Origin: Pseudoflavonifractor phocaeensis
GTDB taxonomy: Bacteria > Bacillota > Clostridia > Oscillospirales > Oscillospiraceae
DNA: 64,000 nt
Assembly (NCBI RefSeq): GCF_021531815.1
Contig: NZ_JADYUM010000012.1
Location: forward strand, 18,160 to 82,159
Direction of reading: 5' to 3'
The notes below the pieces were generated by a model. It did not search any database. It saw only the letters and a list, made by a program, of their open reading frames with translations, and was not told the DNA's origin. The position numbers and the translations under genes were made by a program. Shown in pieces: positions 42,464-51,404 of the stretch. Within the stretch, counting starts at the first letter, position 1; the number at the start of each line of letters is the position of its first letter.

Positions 42464-42536
42464 GGCATGACCGACCCCTTTGCTGTGGAGCGGTTCCAGG
42501 AGCTGTTTATCCCCATGGGTTGGACGGTGAAATAGG
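42464..42536 (+). pseudogene. Duplicated dgt C-terminal tail (copy B)
   Basis: This copy encodes the last 23 residues of dgt again (MTDPFAVERFQELFIPMGW and so on) with an intact stop. Differences from copy A are one Lys-to-Gln change and two silent changes. It has no start or ribosome-binding site of its own and is probably not translated as a separate gene. Confidence 0.85.
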
Positions 42537-42617
42537 TTTTCGGCACGAAACGGATAGAATTTCCGCCGGGTGGCTAAAACTAGAGGCGTAAGGCTTTGAC
42601 AGAAAGGAGGGGGCTTT

Positions 42618-44384
42618 TTGGCGTTCCCAGAGCGTTTTTTGGACGAATTGCTGGCCCGGACCGACATTGTGGACCTGGTATCCGAGTCGGTCCATTTGAC
42701 GAAAAAGGGGAACAGCTATTGGGGCTGCTGTCCCTTTCACAGTGAGAAGACCCCTTCTTTCCATGTGGTCCCGGACCGTCAGATCTACAAGTGCTTTGGC
42801 TGCGGCAAGGGAGGCGGCGCCATCAACTTTGTCATGGAGCTGGAAAACCTGCCCTTCCGGGACGCGGTGGCGGTGTTGGCCAAGCGGGCGGGCATGGCGG
42901 TCCCCGACGCGGGGGGAGGTTCCTCGCCGGGAATGCGGGAGCGCCGGGACAGGCTGTTGGAGATCAACAAACAGGCCGCCCGGGCCTTCCACAAGTGGCT
43001 GTATACGCCTCAAGGGGCGGAGGGACTGGCCTACCTGCAAAAACGGGGGCTGTCCAAGGCCACGTTGACCAACTTCGGCCTGGGGTTTGCGCCCAACAGC
43101 TGGGACGCCCTCATCCGGGAGCTGGGACAGCAGGGCTACGACAAGCGGGACCTGCTGGACGCGGGTCTGGCCGTCAGCAACAAGGACGGCCGCATCTACG
43201 ACCGCTTCCGCAACCGGGTCATGTTTCCCATCATCGACATCCGCGGCAGCGTCATCGGCTTCGGCGGCCGGGTGATGGACGATTCCACCCCCAAATATTT
43301 GAATTCCCCGGATACTCCGGTGTACAACAAGAGCCGGAACGTGTTTGCCCTGAACATCGCCAAAAAGTCCAAGGCGGGCCGGGTCATCCTCACCGAGGGA
43401 TATATGGACACCATCGCCCTCCACCAGGCAGGCTTTGACAGCGCGGTGGCCTCCCTGGGTACCTCACTGACGGAGGAGCACGCCCAACTGCTGTCCCGGT
43501 ACTTCAAGGAAGCGGTCATCTCCTACGATGGGGACAAGGCGGGGATCGCCGCCGCCCAGCGGGCCATTCCCCTGTTGGAGAAGGCGGGGCTGAAGGTGAA
43601 GGTCCTCCGGGTGACGGGGGCAAAGGACCCGGACGAGTTTATCAAGGCCTATGGCCGGGACGCCTTTGCCCGGCTGCTGGATAAGAGCGAGAACCAGGTG
43701 GACTACCGTCTGGCCCAGATCCAGGGGAAATACGACCTGGAGGACGATAACCAGCGGGTGGCCTTCCTCCAGGAGGCGGCCCAGATGATCTCCACCCTCC
43801 ACAGCGCGGTGGAGCGGGAGATCTACGGCGGACATGCCGCCCAGACGGCGGGGGTCACCCCGGAGACCATGGCCCAGGAAGTGAACCGAGCCCTGAAAAG
43901 CCGCCTGCGCAAGGCGCGGAAGCAGCAGGAACGCCGGGACCTGGCCCCGGCCAGCCAGCTCCAGCCCAAAAACCGGGGGCTGCGCTATGAAAATATCCGC
44001 TCCGCCCGGGCGGAGGAGGGGGTCCTCCGGCTGATCCTGCTGGACCCGTCGCTGCTGGACCGGATGGAAGGCCTGACAGGGGCGGAGTTTTCCTCCCCGC
44101 TGTTGGGAAAGACCTTCGATCTGCTCCGCCAGCGGGCGGAGGAGGGCCTGTCGCCCCATCTGGCGGCGCTGGCCGAGGACCTGACCGGGGAGGAGATGGA
44201 CCACCTGGCCCAGGTGGCCGCCCAGCCGGAATCCACCGCCCATTCCGACCGATCCATCCGCGACTACATATCGGTCATCCGGGGAGAGGGGCTCCTGCGG
44301 GGCGGAAGCCCGGAGGATGACCTGCTGCGGGCGGCACAAAAGAAATATTTAGAAAAGAAAGCATATATGGAGGAGAAACCATGA
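42618..44384 (+). CDS. dnaG: DNA primase
   Basis: A 588-residue primase that lays RNA primers for replication. The N-terminal CHC2 zinc motif is C38-P-F-H41 with C59-F-G-C62. The catalytic TOPRIM core shows [16 protein letters not shown] and SYDGDKAG, and the DNA-binding segment has [17 protein letters not shown] (in parts). A C-terminal DnaB-interaction domain follows. The start is TTG at 42618, supported by AAAGGAGGGGG; no ATG is available. It overlaps rpoD by four bases, giving the classic dnaG-rpoD pair. Confidence 0.95.
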   Translation: MAFPERFLDELLARTDIVDLVSESVHLTKKGNSYWGCCPFHSEKTPSFHVVPDRQIYKCFGCGKGGGAINFVMELENLPFRDAVAVLAKRAGMAVPDAGGGSSPGMRERRDRLLEINKQAARAFHKWLYTPQGAEGLAYLQKRGLSKATLTNFGLGFAPNSWDALIRELGQQGYDKRDLLDAGLAVSNKDGRIYDRFRNRVMFPIIDIRGSVIGFGGRVMDDSTPKYLNSPDTPVYNKSRNVFALNIAKKSKAGRVILTEGYMDTIALHQAGFDSAVASLGTSLTEEHAQLLSRYFKEAVISYDGDKAGIAAAQRAIPLLEKAGLKVKVLRVTGAKDPDEFIKAYGRDAFARLLDKSENQVDYRLAQIQGKYDLEDDNQRVAFLQEAAQMISTLHSAVEREIYGGHAAQTAGVTPETMAQEVNRALKSRLRKARKQQERRDLAPASQLQPKNRGLRYENIRSARAEEGVLRLILLDPSLLDRMEGLTGAEFSSPLLGKTFDLLRQRAEEGLSPHLAALAEDLTGEEMDHLAQVAAQPESTAHSDRSIRDYISVIRGEGLLRGGSPEDDLLRAAQKKYLEKKAYMEEKP

Positions 44385-45694
44385 GCACCAAGAAGACCGT
44401 ACACACCATCACGGCGGAGCAGAAAGAGAAAATGGACAAGCAGGTGGACATCCAGAACCGCATGGAAGCCGGTAAAATCGAGATCATGAAGGTGGTCGGC
44501 AATATTCCCGGCGCGGAGAAGCTGGCCGACCTGATCGAGCGGGGCAAGAAGAAGGGCAAGCTGTCCTCCTCCGAGCTGCTGGACGTGTTGGAGGATATGG
44601 ATCTGGGCACCGAGCAGATGGACAAGATCTATGATACCCTGGAAAACCTGGGGATCGATACCGTGGGGGACTACATCCCTGAGCTGCCCGATGACGCGGA
44701 GCCCCCGCTGGAGGCCATGGAAGAGATCTCCGAAGAGGAGATCGTAGACCCCAACACCATGGTGGATTCCTTCGGCACCGATGACCCGGTGCGGATGTAT
44801 TTAAAGGAGATCGGCAAGGTGAACCTGCTCAGTTCTGACGAGGAGATCGAGCTGGCCCAGGCCATGGCGGCGGGGAACGACGCCAAGACCCAGCTGGAGG
44901 AGCTGGAGGCCGCGGGGGAGGAGATCCCCGAGGAGCTGCGCACCGAGCTGAACAAGCTCATCAAAAAGGGTGAGCGTGCCAAGCAGCGGCTGGCTGAGGC
45001 CAACCTCCGTCTGGTGGTGTCCATCGCCAAGCGCTATGTGGGCCGGGGCATGCAGTTCCTGGACCTGATCCAGGAGGGTAACCTGGGCCTGATCAAGGCG
45101 GTGGAGAAGTTTGACTACACCAAGGGCTATAAGTTCTCCACTTACGCCACCTGGTGGATCCGCCAGGCCATCACCCGGGCCATCGCCGACCAGGCCCGGA
45201 CCATCCGTATTCCCGTCCACATGGTGGAGACCATCAACAAGGTGATTCGCGTCTCCCGCCAGTTGCTCCAGGAGCTGGGCCACGATCCCACCCCCGAGGA
45301 GATCGCCGCCGAGATGAACATGCCTGTGGAGCGGGTGCGGGAGATCCTGAAGATCGCCCAGGAGCCCGTCTCCCTGGAGACCCCCATCGGCGAGGAGGAG
45401 GACAGCCATCTGGGCGACTTCATCCCCGACGAGGACGCCTCTGAGCCCGCCGAGGCCGCTTCCTTCACGCTGCTGAAGGAGCAGCTGGTGGAGGTGCTGT
45501 CCACTCTTACTCCCCGGGAGGAGAAGGTACTCAAGCTGCGCTTCGGCATTGAGGACGGCCGCACCCGTACCCTGGAGGAAGTGGGCAAGGAGTTCAACGT
45601 CACCCGGGAGCGGATCCGCCAGATCGAGGCCAAGGCCCTCAGAAAACTGCGCCACCCCAGCCGCAGCAAGAAGCTGAAGGACTTTTTAAACTAA
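44381..45694 (+). CDS. rpoD: Primary RNA polymerase sigma factor (SigA)
   Basis: A 437-residue housekeeping sigma factor. After a short acidic region 1.1, region 1.2 is [17 protein letters not shown]; region 2 has [34 protein letters not shown] and [13 protein letters not shown] for -10 recognition. Region 3 has [10 protein letters not shown], and region 4 ends with [29 protein letters not shown] (in parts) for -35 recognition. ATGA overlap with dnaG implies coupled translation. The TTGACA/TATAAT promoters in this window match its expected specificity. Confidence 0.98.
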   Translation: MSTKKTVHTITAEQKEKMDKQVDIQNRMEAGKIEIMKVVGNIPGAEKLADLIERGKKKGKLSSSELLDVLEDMDLGTEQMDKIYDTLENLGIDTVGDYIPELPDDAEPPLEAMEEISEEEIVDPNTMVDSFGTDDPVRMYLKEIGKVNLLSSDEEIELAQAMAAGNDAKTQLEELEAAGEEIPEELRTELNKLIKKGERAKQRLAEANLRLVVSIAKRYVGRGMQFLDLIQEGNLGLIKAVEKFDYTKGYKFSTYATWWIRQAITRAIADQARTIRIPVHMVETINKVIRVSRQLLQELGHDPTPEEIAAEMNMPVERVREILKIAQEPVSLETPIGEEEDSHLGDFIPDEDASEPAEAASFTLLKEQLVEVLSTLTPREEKVLKLRFGIEDGRTRTLEEVGKEFNVTRERIRQIEAKALRKLRHPSRSKKLKDFLN

Positions 45695-45722
45695 GCGTAT
45701 CTGCAAGAAAAGCAAAAAATAA

Positions 45723-45765
45723 GACCGGGCCGGATGCACCAAAGTGTGTCCGGCCCGGTCCTTTT
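45723..45765. terminator. Terminator between rpoD and the GNAT gene
   Basis: A 12-bp perfect stem (45723-45734 with 45749-45760) followed by CTTTT. It may serve both convergent genes. Confidence 0.82.
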
Positions 45766-45788
45766 GTAAATATTTCTTATTCCAGCTG

Positions 45789-46382
45789 TCACGGCCGCTT
45801 TTCCTTGACCTTCGGGGGAAATTGGCGGTCAAACTCCTCCACGCGGCCGGGGTCCGGGAAATAGCAGGGGGGATCGGAATAGACGCCCCGGATGGTCCCG
45901 GCGGCGCTGCCGTCCAGGAATTTTACCATAAAGAAGGAAAATTCCTCCCCCGGGTCCATGCCCTCGTAGAAGATGCCGTACTTGGACGCGGGTTCAAAGC
46001 CGAAGCGGCTGTAATAATCGGGGCTGCCCGTGATGACAACGGCGGGATACCCCAGTTCTCTTGCCCTGTTCAGGGTGAATTGGATCAACTGCCCGCCATA
46101 GCCTTTGCCCTGGCACTCCGGCAGTACGCTGACCGGCCCGAACAGCAGCATATCCCGGGGCCCGCTCTCTGTGTTCAGCGTGCCTTTGGCATAGACGATG
46201 TGGGCAACGATCCGGCCGTCCTCCTCCATGATATAGTCCAGCTCCGGCACAAAAGCGGGGTCGTTCCGCAGCGTATGGAGCACAAAATGCTCCGTACATC
46301 CCGGACGGTATACGTTCCAAAAAGCCTCCCGGGTCAAATTTTCCGTCTCACGGCGGTCGGCGGGGATCTCTAAACGGATCAT
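45789..46382 (-). CDS. GNAT-family N-acetyltransferase
   Basis: A 197-residue acetyltransferase. The acetyl-CoA binding motif is visible as LLFGPVSVLPECQGKGYGGQLI, with the Q-x-x-G-x-G/A loop as QGKGYG. The preceding strand carries DGRIVAHIVYAKG, and the C-terminal half has YYSRFGFEPAS, common in the YhbS-like group. Substrate unknown. The ATG at 46382 follows AAAGGAG at 8 bases; an earlier in-frame ATG is less well supported. It is convergent with rpoD and has its own promoter. Confidence 0.88.
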   Translation of the reverse strand: MIRLEIPADRRETENLTREAFWNVYRPGCTEHFVLHTLRNDPAFVPELDYIMEEDGRIVAHIVYAKGTLNTESGPRDMLLFGPVSVLPECQGKGYGGQLIQFTLNRARELGYPAVVITGSPDYYSRFGFEPASKYGIFYEGMDPGEEFSFFMVKFLDGSAAGTIRGVYSDPPCYFPDPGRVEEFDRQFPPKVKEKRP

Positions 46383-46457
46383 GTTGTAAACTCCTTTCCA
46401 CATATAAACGGTACGGCTGCAGTACGGTACGCCTCCGCGGTTTCTTCAGCAGATATT

Positions 46458-46486
46458 ATTATAGTTACCGATCAGTCACCTGCCAA
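46458..46486 (-). promoter_or_regulatory. Promoter of the GNAT gene
   Basis: On the minus strand TTGGCA (46486-46481), 17 bases, TATAAT (46463-46458). Confidence 0.78.
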
Positions 46487-46512
46487 GCGCAAATAAAATC
46501 GGCTGCTCCGGT

Positions 46513-46541
46513 TTGACAAAATGCCGCATCTGTGTTATATG
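46513..46541 (+). promoter_or_regulatory. Promoter of the Sel1-repeat gene
   Basis: TTGACA (46513-46518), 17 bases, TATATG (46536-46541). Confidence 0.75.
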
Positions 46542-46566
46542 TCCAGAGTAGAGAGGAGCGAGACCC

Positions 46567-48321
46567 ATGGCAAAGAAAGGAGATGAGCGGCAGCCCCTGG
46601 AGCAGGAGGAGGCCGTGATGGTATATATCGCCCCCGGAGTGATGCAGAGCCTGGCCGGAGTGGCGGCGCGGAAGCAGGAGAGCCTGCAGGAGCTGATGTC
46701 TGCCGCTGAAGATGGGGACCTGGAGGCGGAGTATCGTCTGGCCCTGGACTACTGTAACGGCGAGGAGGGGGCGCCTAAGGACGAGAAAAAGGCGTTCTTC
46801 TGGTTCCGCCGGGCCGCGGAGGGGGGCAATATCGCCGCCCAGTACGACCTGGCCCTGTGTTACATACAGGGGATCGGCACACCGGCGGACCCGGTCCGGG
46901 CGGCAGAGCTTCTGGCTGCCGCCGCGGAAGCGGGCTATCTCCCAGCCATCTGCGAATTGGGCCTGTGCTATGAGCTGGGCACCGGAGTGGCGAGGGATCC
47001 CCAGCGGGCGGCGGAGCTGTACCGGGAGGCTGCGGACCAGGAGTATGCGCCCGCCCAGTGCAACCTGGGTTTTTTCTATTACCAGGGCATCGGCGTGGAG
47101 GAAGACGCCGCCCAGGCGGTCAGCTGGTTTGAGAAGTCGGCCCAGCAGGGGTATCCCCGGGCCCTGTGTCTGCTTGGGGAGTGTTATGACCGGGGAGCTG
47201 GGGTGGAGCGGGACCTGAAAAAAGCCGCGGAGCTCTACCGGGGCGCCCATGAGCAGGGTTACGCCCCGGGAACCTGTTCCCTGGGCCTGTGCTATGAATT
47301 GGGACGGGGCGTGGAGGCCGATCTGGAGAAAGCGGTGAAGCTGTACCGCCAAGCGGCGGACCAGGGGGAGGCTCAGGCCCAGTGCAACCTGGGCTACTGC
47401 TACTACCAGGGCATCGGCGTGGCGGAGAACGATTCCAAAGCTGCGCAATGGTTTGCCAAGGCGGCGGACCAGGGCCACGCCCGGGCCCAGATGCTGCTGG
47501 GGGAGTGTTTTGAGTTCGGCTACGGCGTGGAAAAAGACCTGGCCAAGGCGGCGGAGCTGTACCGCCTGTCCAACGAGCAGGGCTATGTCCCCGCTGCCTG
47601 TTCCCTGGGCGTGTGCTATGAGTTTGGCGGCGGCGTGGAGCGGGACCTGAAGAAGGCGGCGGAATTGTACCGCAGGGCGGCAGAATGCGGCCATCCCCGG
47701 GCCCAGTGCAACTTCGGTTATTGCTGTTACCGGGGCATCGGCGTGGAGCGGGATGAGAAGGAGGCGGTCCGGTGGTTCCGCCGGGCGGCCGGTCAGGACT
47801 ATGGCCGGGCGCTGGACCTGCTGGGGGAGTGCTATGACCGGGGGACCGGTGTGGAGCAGGACCTGGAGCAGGCGGCCAAACTCTACCGGAGGGCCCATGA
47901 GCAGGGTTACGCCCCGGGAACCTGTTCCCTGGGCCTGTGCTATGAATTGGGACGGGGCGTCCCTGAGGATAAGAAGGAGGCCGCCCTCCTCTACCGTCAG
48001 GCGGCTGACAAGGGGGACCGGAACGCCCAGTGCAATTTGGGCTTCCTCTATTATCACGGCATCGGTGTGGAGCAGGACCACCGGCAGGCGGTCCAGTGGT
48101 TTACCAAGGCCGCCGACCAGGGCCACGCCCGGGGGCGCTATTGGCTGGGCGTCTGCCTGGAAAAAGGCCAGGGCCTAAAAAGGGACCTGAAGAAGGCGGA
48201 GGAACTGTACCGCCAGGCCGCCGGACAAGGCAGCCGGGAGGCCAAAGAGGCCCTGGAGCGGCTGGAACGCAGGCGGAAGCAAAAGAATCCCTTCAAAAGA
48301 CTGTTTGGGTTTGGAATGTAG
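46567..48321 (+). CDS. Sel1-like repeat protein (about 14 repeats)
   Basis: A 584-residue protein built from about 14 Sel1/TPR-like units of 36 residues, from about residue 50 to 570, with the pattern A-x-x-x-LG-x-CY-x-x-G-x-GV. There is no signal peptide or membrane helix, so it is probably a cytoplasmic scaffold. From unit 3 onward the units follow a three-unit pattern: LGLCYELG, then QCNLGxxYYxG, then LLGECYDRG. This 108-residue block occurs four times. A 68-base stretch at 47245-47312 is identical at 47893-47960, two blocks apart. Partners are unknown; Sel1 proteins usually mediate protein-protein contacts. AGAGGAGCG lies before the ATG. Confidence 0.92.
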   Translation: MAKKGDERQPLEQEEAVMVYIAPGVMQSLAGVAARKQESLQELMSAAEDGDLEAEYRLALDYCNGEEGAPKDEKKAFFWFRRAAEGGNIAAQYDLALCYIQGIGTPADPVRAAELLAAAAEAGYLPAICELGLCYELGTGVARDPQRAAELYREAADQEYAPAQCNLGFFYYQGIGVEEDAAQAVSWFEKSAQQGYPRALCLLGECYDRGAGVERDLKKAAELYRGAHEQGYAPGTCSLGLCYELGRGVEADLEKAVKLYRQAADQGEAQAQCNLGYCYYQGIGVAENDSKAAQWFAKAADQGHARAQMLLGECFEFGYGVEKDLAKAAELYRLSNEQGYVPAACSLGVCYEFGGGVERDLKKAAELYRRAAECGHPRAQCNFGYCCYRGIGVERDEKEAVRWFRRAAGQDYGRALDLLGECYDRGTGVEQDLEQAAKLYRRAHEQGYAPGTCSLGLCYELGRGVPEDKKEAALLYRQAADKGDRNAQCNLGFLYYHGIGVEQDHRQAVQWFTKAADQGHARGRYWLGVCLEKGQGLKRDLKKAEELYRQAAGQGSREAKEALERLERRRKQKNPFKRLFGFGM

Positions 48322-48365
48322 AAACACCCCGCGGAACCGGATCAAGCAGGTTCCGCGGGGTGTTT
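48322..48365. terminator. Bidirectional terminator between the Sel1 gene and rnc
   Basis: A 17-bp perfect stem (48322-48338 with 48349-48365) with A-rich 5' and T-rich 3' arms, able to end transcription from both sides. Confidence 0.88.
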
Positions 48366-48370
48366 TGGGC

Positions 48371-49045
48371 TTATTTGTGTTCCAGGGTCTCAATAGCGGC
48401 TTTGGCGGCCATCTGCTCCGCCTCTTTCTTGCTGCGTCCCGTACCGGAGCCGATGCAGGCCCCGTTCAGGTCCACCGCCACAAAGAAGCGCTTGTTGTGG
48501 TCGGGACCCTCCTCGCCAGTGAGGCGGTAGCGGAGGACCTGTCCGCTCTCCCGCTGGACCAGCTCCTGGAGGGCGGTCTTGTAGTCGTGGGGCTTGGTCA
48601 GACCGGCTACCTCCCGGCTGAGAATATACTTCTGGATGATCTTGCGGGCGGAGCCAATGCCCCCGTCCAGATAGACCGCGGCTAGGACTGCCTCCACGGC
48701 GTCGGCCCGGATGGAGGGCCGCTGGCGGCCGCCGCCGGCCTCCTCGCCTTTGCCCAGGCGCAGGTACTCCCCCAGACCCAGCTCCTGGGCCACCTCCACC
48801 AGACTCTCCTCACAGACCAGGGCCGCCCGGGCGCGGGTCAGTTCCCCCTCGGGCAGATCGGGGTGGTTGCGGTAGAGGTGGTCGGCCACCACCATGCCCA
48901 GGATGGAGTCCCCCAGAAATTCCAGCCGTTCATTGCTCTGCAGCTTGCCGCGGCTCTCGTTGGCGCAGGAACTGTGGGTCAGGGCGTTTTCCAGCAGCTT
49001 TGGATTTTGAAAAGTGTACCCCAGCTTTTCCTCTAAGGTCTTCAT
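48371..49045 (-). CDS. rnc: Ribonuclease III
   Basis: A 224-residue double-strand-specific RNase that processes rRNA and mRNA. The catalytic signature NERLEFLGDS is at 38-47 and a second acidic cluster is RADAVEAVLAAVYLDGG. The C-terminal dsRNA-binding domain starts DYKTALQELVQ and ends GTGRSKKEAEQMAAKAAIE. It follows acpP on the same strand, as in many Firmicutes, though a hairpin lies between them. Confidence 0.97.
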   Translation of the reverse strand: MKTLEEKLGYTFQNPKLLENALTHSSCANESRGKLQSNERLEFLGDSILGMVVADHLYRNHPDLPEGELTRARAALVCEESLVEVAQELGLGEYLRLGKGEEAGGGRQRPSIRADAVEAVLAAVYLDGGIGSARKIIQKYILSREVAGLTKPHDYKTALQELVQRESGQVLRYRLTGEEGPDHNKRFFVAVDLNGACIGSGTGRSKKEAEQMAAKAAIETLEHK

Positions 49046-49063
49046 AGTTTCTCCTCAGACAAG

Positions 49064-49092
49064 GCAAAACTCCGCCTCAGGCGGAGTTTTGC
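49064..49092 (-). terminator. Hairpin between acpP and rnc
   Basis: GCAAAACTCCGCC is mirrored by GGCGGAGTTTTGC with almost no loop. On the minus strand the 3' arm itself contains TTTT. It may partly terminate acpP transcription before rnc. Confidence 0.6.
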
Positions 49093-49104
49093 GTGTTTTT
49101 TGAA

Positions 49105-49338
49105 TCAATCGATCTTGTTCTGCAAAAAACGAACCAGATCACCCACGGTGCCGATGGAGGCGGCCTCCTCCTCACCTAACTCGTCGATCCCGAACTCCTC
49201 CTCCAGGGCCATGGAGAGGTCCACAATATCCACGGAATCGGCGTTCAGGTCATCAGCAAAAGAGGTGTCCAGAGTGATGGTATCCGCGTCCACATTGAAC
49301 TGCTCGGCGATGAGCGCTTTCAGCTTCTCAAAGATCAT
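49105..49338 (-). CDS. acpP: Acyl carrier protein
   Basis: A 77-residue ACP. The phosphopantetheine attachment serine is Ser35 in LNADSVDIVDL; flanking residues and acidic helix II (MALEEEFGID) are typical. It carries growing acyl chains in fatty acid synthesis. The ATG at 49338 follows AAGGAG. It has a consensus-like minus-strand promoter and lies ahead of rnc. Confidence 0.96.
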   Translation of the reverse strand: MIFEKLKALIAEQFNVDADTITLDTSFADDLNADSVDIVDLSMALEEEFGIDELGEEEAASIGTVGDLVRFLQNKID

Positions 49339-49383
49339 ATTCGCTGCTCCTTCGTTTGTGCCCCAGGCACTTTTTCTTCCCTT

Positions 49384-49412
49384 ACTATATGCAGATTCGC
49401 TCTGACTGTCAA
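49384..49412 (-). promoter_or_regulatory. Promoter of acpP
   Basis: On the minus strand TTGACA (49412-49407), 17 bases, TATAGT (49389-49384). Confidence 0.82.
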
Positions 49413-49523
49413 TAGCATTTTTCCATTTTGCGCACTTTGACCAGGAAAAATCCCTGCGGCTCAAAACACGGCGTTTTCCGGGCGGGAGGACCGGGCCATC
49501 TGGGCAGGCCTTGGAAAATACAG

Positions 49524-49553
49524 TTAGACAAACGGAGCATATAGTGGTAAAAT
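49524..49553 (+). promoter_or_regulatory. Possible promoter of sufC-sufB
   Basis: TTAGAC (49524-49529), 18 bases, TAAAAT (49548-49553). Weaker than most promoters in the window. Nothing else is seen in the 110 bases between the acpP promoter and this site. Confidence 0.5.
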
Positions 49554-49654
49554 AGCCATACTGTGGACAAAAGCCCGTCCTTGTTCCGGCGTCGGAGCGG
49601 GATGCGGAAAAAATAACGGCCCCGAAGGCCGGAGAGATACAACGGAGGAAGCCC

Positions 49655-50383
49655 ATGTTAGAGTTACAGCATATCAGCTTCGGCGTGGAGCAGGACGGCG
49701 AGGATAAGAACATTCTGCGGGATATTAACCTTACCATTCAGGAGCGGTTTGTGGCCATCACCGGCCCCAACGGCGGCGGAAAATCCACCTTGGCCAAGGT
49801 CATTGCCGGTATTTTGACCCCCACGGAGGGGCGTATCCTGCTGGACGGAGAGGACATCACCGGACTGGGGATCACCGAGCGGGCCCGGAAGGGCATCAGT
49901 TTTGCCTTCCAGCAGCCGGTGCGGTTCAAGGGCCTGACGGTGAAGGACCTGATCACCTTGGCCAGCGGTAAGAACATCGGGGTGCCAGAGGCCTGCAATT
50001 ACCTGTCCGAGGTGGGCTTGTGCGCCAAGGATTATATCGACCGGGAGGTGGACGCCTCCCTGTCCGGCGGCGAGCTCAAGCGGATCGAGATCGCCATGAT
50101 CATGGCCCGTTCCACCAAGCTGTCCGTATTTGATGAGCCGGAGGCGGGGATCGACCTGTGGTCTTTCTCCAATTTGATCCAGGTCTTTGAGCACCTCCAT
50201 GAGAAGATCAACGGCTCTATCCTCATCATCTCCCACCAGGAGCGCATCCTGAACATTGCCGACCGGATCATTGTCCTGGCCGACGGGCGGGTCCAGCAGG
50301 ACGGTCCCCGGAAGGACATTCTGCCCGGTCTGCTGGGGTCGGCCCCGGCGGCGTGCAGCGCTCTGACGGAAAAAGTGCGGTAA
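49655..50383 (+). CDS. sufC: Fe-S cluster assembly ATPase SufC (minimal system type)
   Basis: A 242-residue ABC-type ATPase. Walker A is GPNGGGKST (37-45), the signature is LSGGELKRIEIA, and Walker B is LSVFDEPEAGID; these are SufC-like. SufC drives conformational changes in the SufB-containing scaffold. It pairs with a single short SufB-like protein, without SufD, SufS or SufU nearby. ACGGAGGAAG precedes the ATG. Confidence 0.92.
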   Translation: MLELQHISFGVEQDGEDKNILRDINLTIQERFVAITGPNGGGKSTLAKVIAGILTPTEGRILLDGEDITGLGITERARKGISFAFQQPVRFKGLTVKDLITLASGKNIGVPEACNYLSEVGLCAKDYIDREVDASLSGGELKRIEIAMIMARSTKLSVFDEPEAGIDLWSFSNLIQVFEHLHEKINGSILIISHQERILNIADRIIVLADGRVQQDGPRKDILPGLLGSAPAACSALTEKVR

Positions 50384-50397
50384 GGGGAGGAAGAACA

Positions 50398-51315
50398 ATG
50401 GACCAGATCCAGAAGAACCTGTTGGCCCAGGTGGCCGAGCTTCATGAGGTGCCCGAGGGCGCCTATAACATCCGGGCCAACGGCAAGGCCGCTGCCCGGA
50501 ATACCACCGCCCACATTGACATCGTCTCCAAGACGGACAAGGACGGGATCGACATCATCATCAAGCCGGGCACCAAAAACGAGTCGGTCCACATTCCCGT
50601 GGTCCTCAGCGAGAGCGGCCTCACCGAGACGGTGTACAACGACTTTTTCATCGGCGAGGACTGCGACGTGACCATTGTGGCCGGCTGCGGCATCCACAAC
50701 TGCGGAGTACAGGACTCCGAACACTCGGGCGTCCATACCTTTTATGTGGGCAAAAACGCCAAGGTGCGCTATGTGGAGCGCCACTACGGAGAGGGCGACG
50801 GCCGGGGAGAAAATATTATGAACCCCACCACCGTGGTGGAACTGGACGAGGGCAGCTATATGGAGATGGAGACGACCCAGATCAAAGGCGTGGATTCCAC
50901 TGTCCGTACCACCCGTGCGAAGCTGGGCCCCGCGTCTACCCTGATCATCAAGGAGAAGGTCATGACCCACGGCAAGCAGCTGGCCAAGTCTGACTTTACC
51001 GTGGACCTGGACGGTGAGGGCTGCCACACCAACGTGATCTCCCGGTCTGTGGCCCGCGGGGAGTCCAAGCAGGTGTTTATGGCCCGGATCAACGGCAATT
51101 CCGCCTGCTACGGCCACTCCGAGTGCGACGCCATCATCATGGACAACGGCGTGGTGTCCGCCATCCCGGAGGTCACCGCCAACTGTCTGGACGCCCAGCT
51201 GGTCCATGAGGCCGCCATCGGCAAGATCGCCGGAGAACAGCTGACCAAGCTGATGACCCTGGGCCTGACCGAAAAAGAGGCCGAGGAGCAGATCGTCAAC
51301 GGATTTTTGAAATAA
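50398..51315 (+). CDS. Short SufB/SufD-like Fe-S scaffold protein
   Basis: A 305-residue beta-helix protein of the SufB/SufD family, much shorter than the roughly 480 residues of SufB. The core (ADxT-like GEDCDVTIVAGCGIHNCG, then GEGDGRGENIMNPTTVVEL in parts) and the C-terminal end with HSECDAIIMDNG and ANCLDAQLVHEAAIGKI are recognisable. The HEA motif and conserved cysteines fit the scaffold role. A SufC plus one short SufB partner matches the minimal SMS/SufBC systems described in anaerobes. It starts 14 bases after sufC. Confidence 0.9.
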   Translation: MDQIQKNLLAQVAELHEVPEGAYNIRANGKAAARNTTAHIDIVSKTDKDGIDIIIKPGTKNESVHIPVVLSESGLTETVYNDFFIGEDCDVTIVAGCGIHNCGVQDSEHSGVHTFYVGKNAKVRYVERHYGEGDGRGENIMNPTTVVELDEGSYMEMETTQIKGVDSTVRTTRAKLGPASTLIIKEKVMTHGKQLAKSDFTVDLDGEGCHTNVISRSVARGESKQVFMARINGNSACYGHSECDAIIMDNGVVSAIPEVTANCLDAQLVHEAAIGKIAGEQLTKLMTLGLTEKEAEEQIVNGFLK

Positions 51316-51404
51316 GATTCTTGGAGGAGGGGGCGTGTCATGCGCCCCCTTTTTCGAATGTGTCGATGAATGGAACGTGAAACTTCCGAAAAGGAGCTGA
51401 TTCG

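Noticed and set aside
42332..42535. 67-codon frame covering the duplicated dgt tail as a separate gene
   Set aside because: Its first 43 codons are palindromic repeat DNA and there is no ribosome-binding site; only the last 23 codons derive from dgt.
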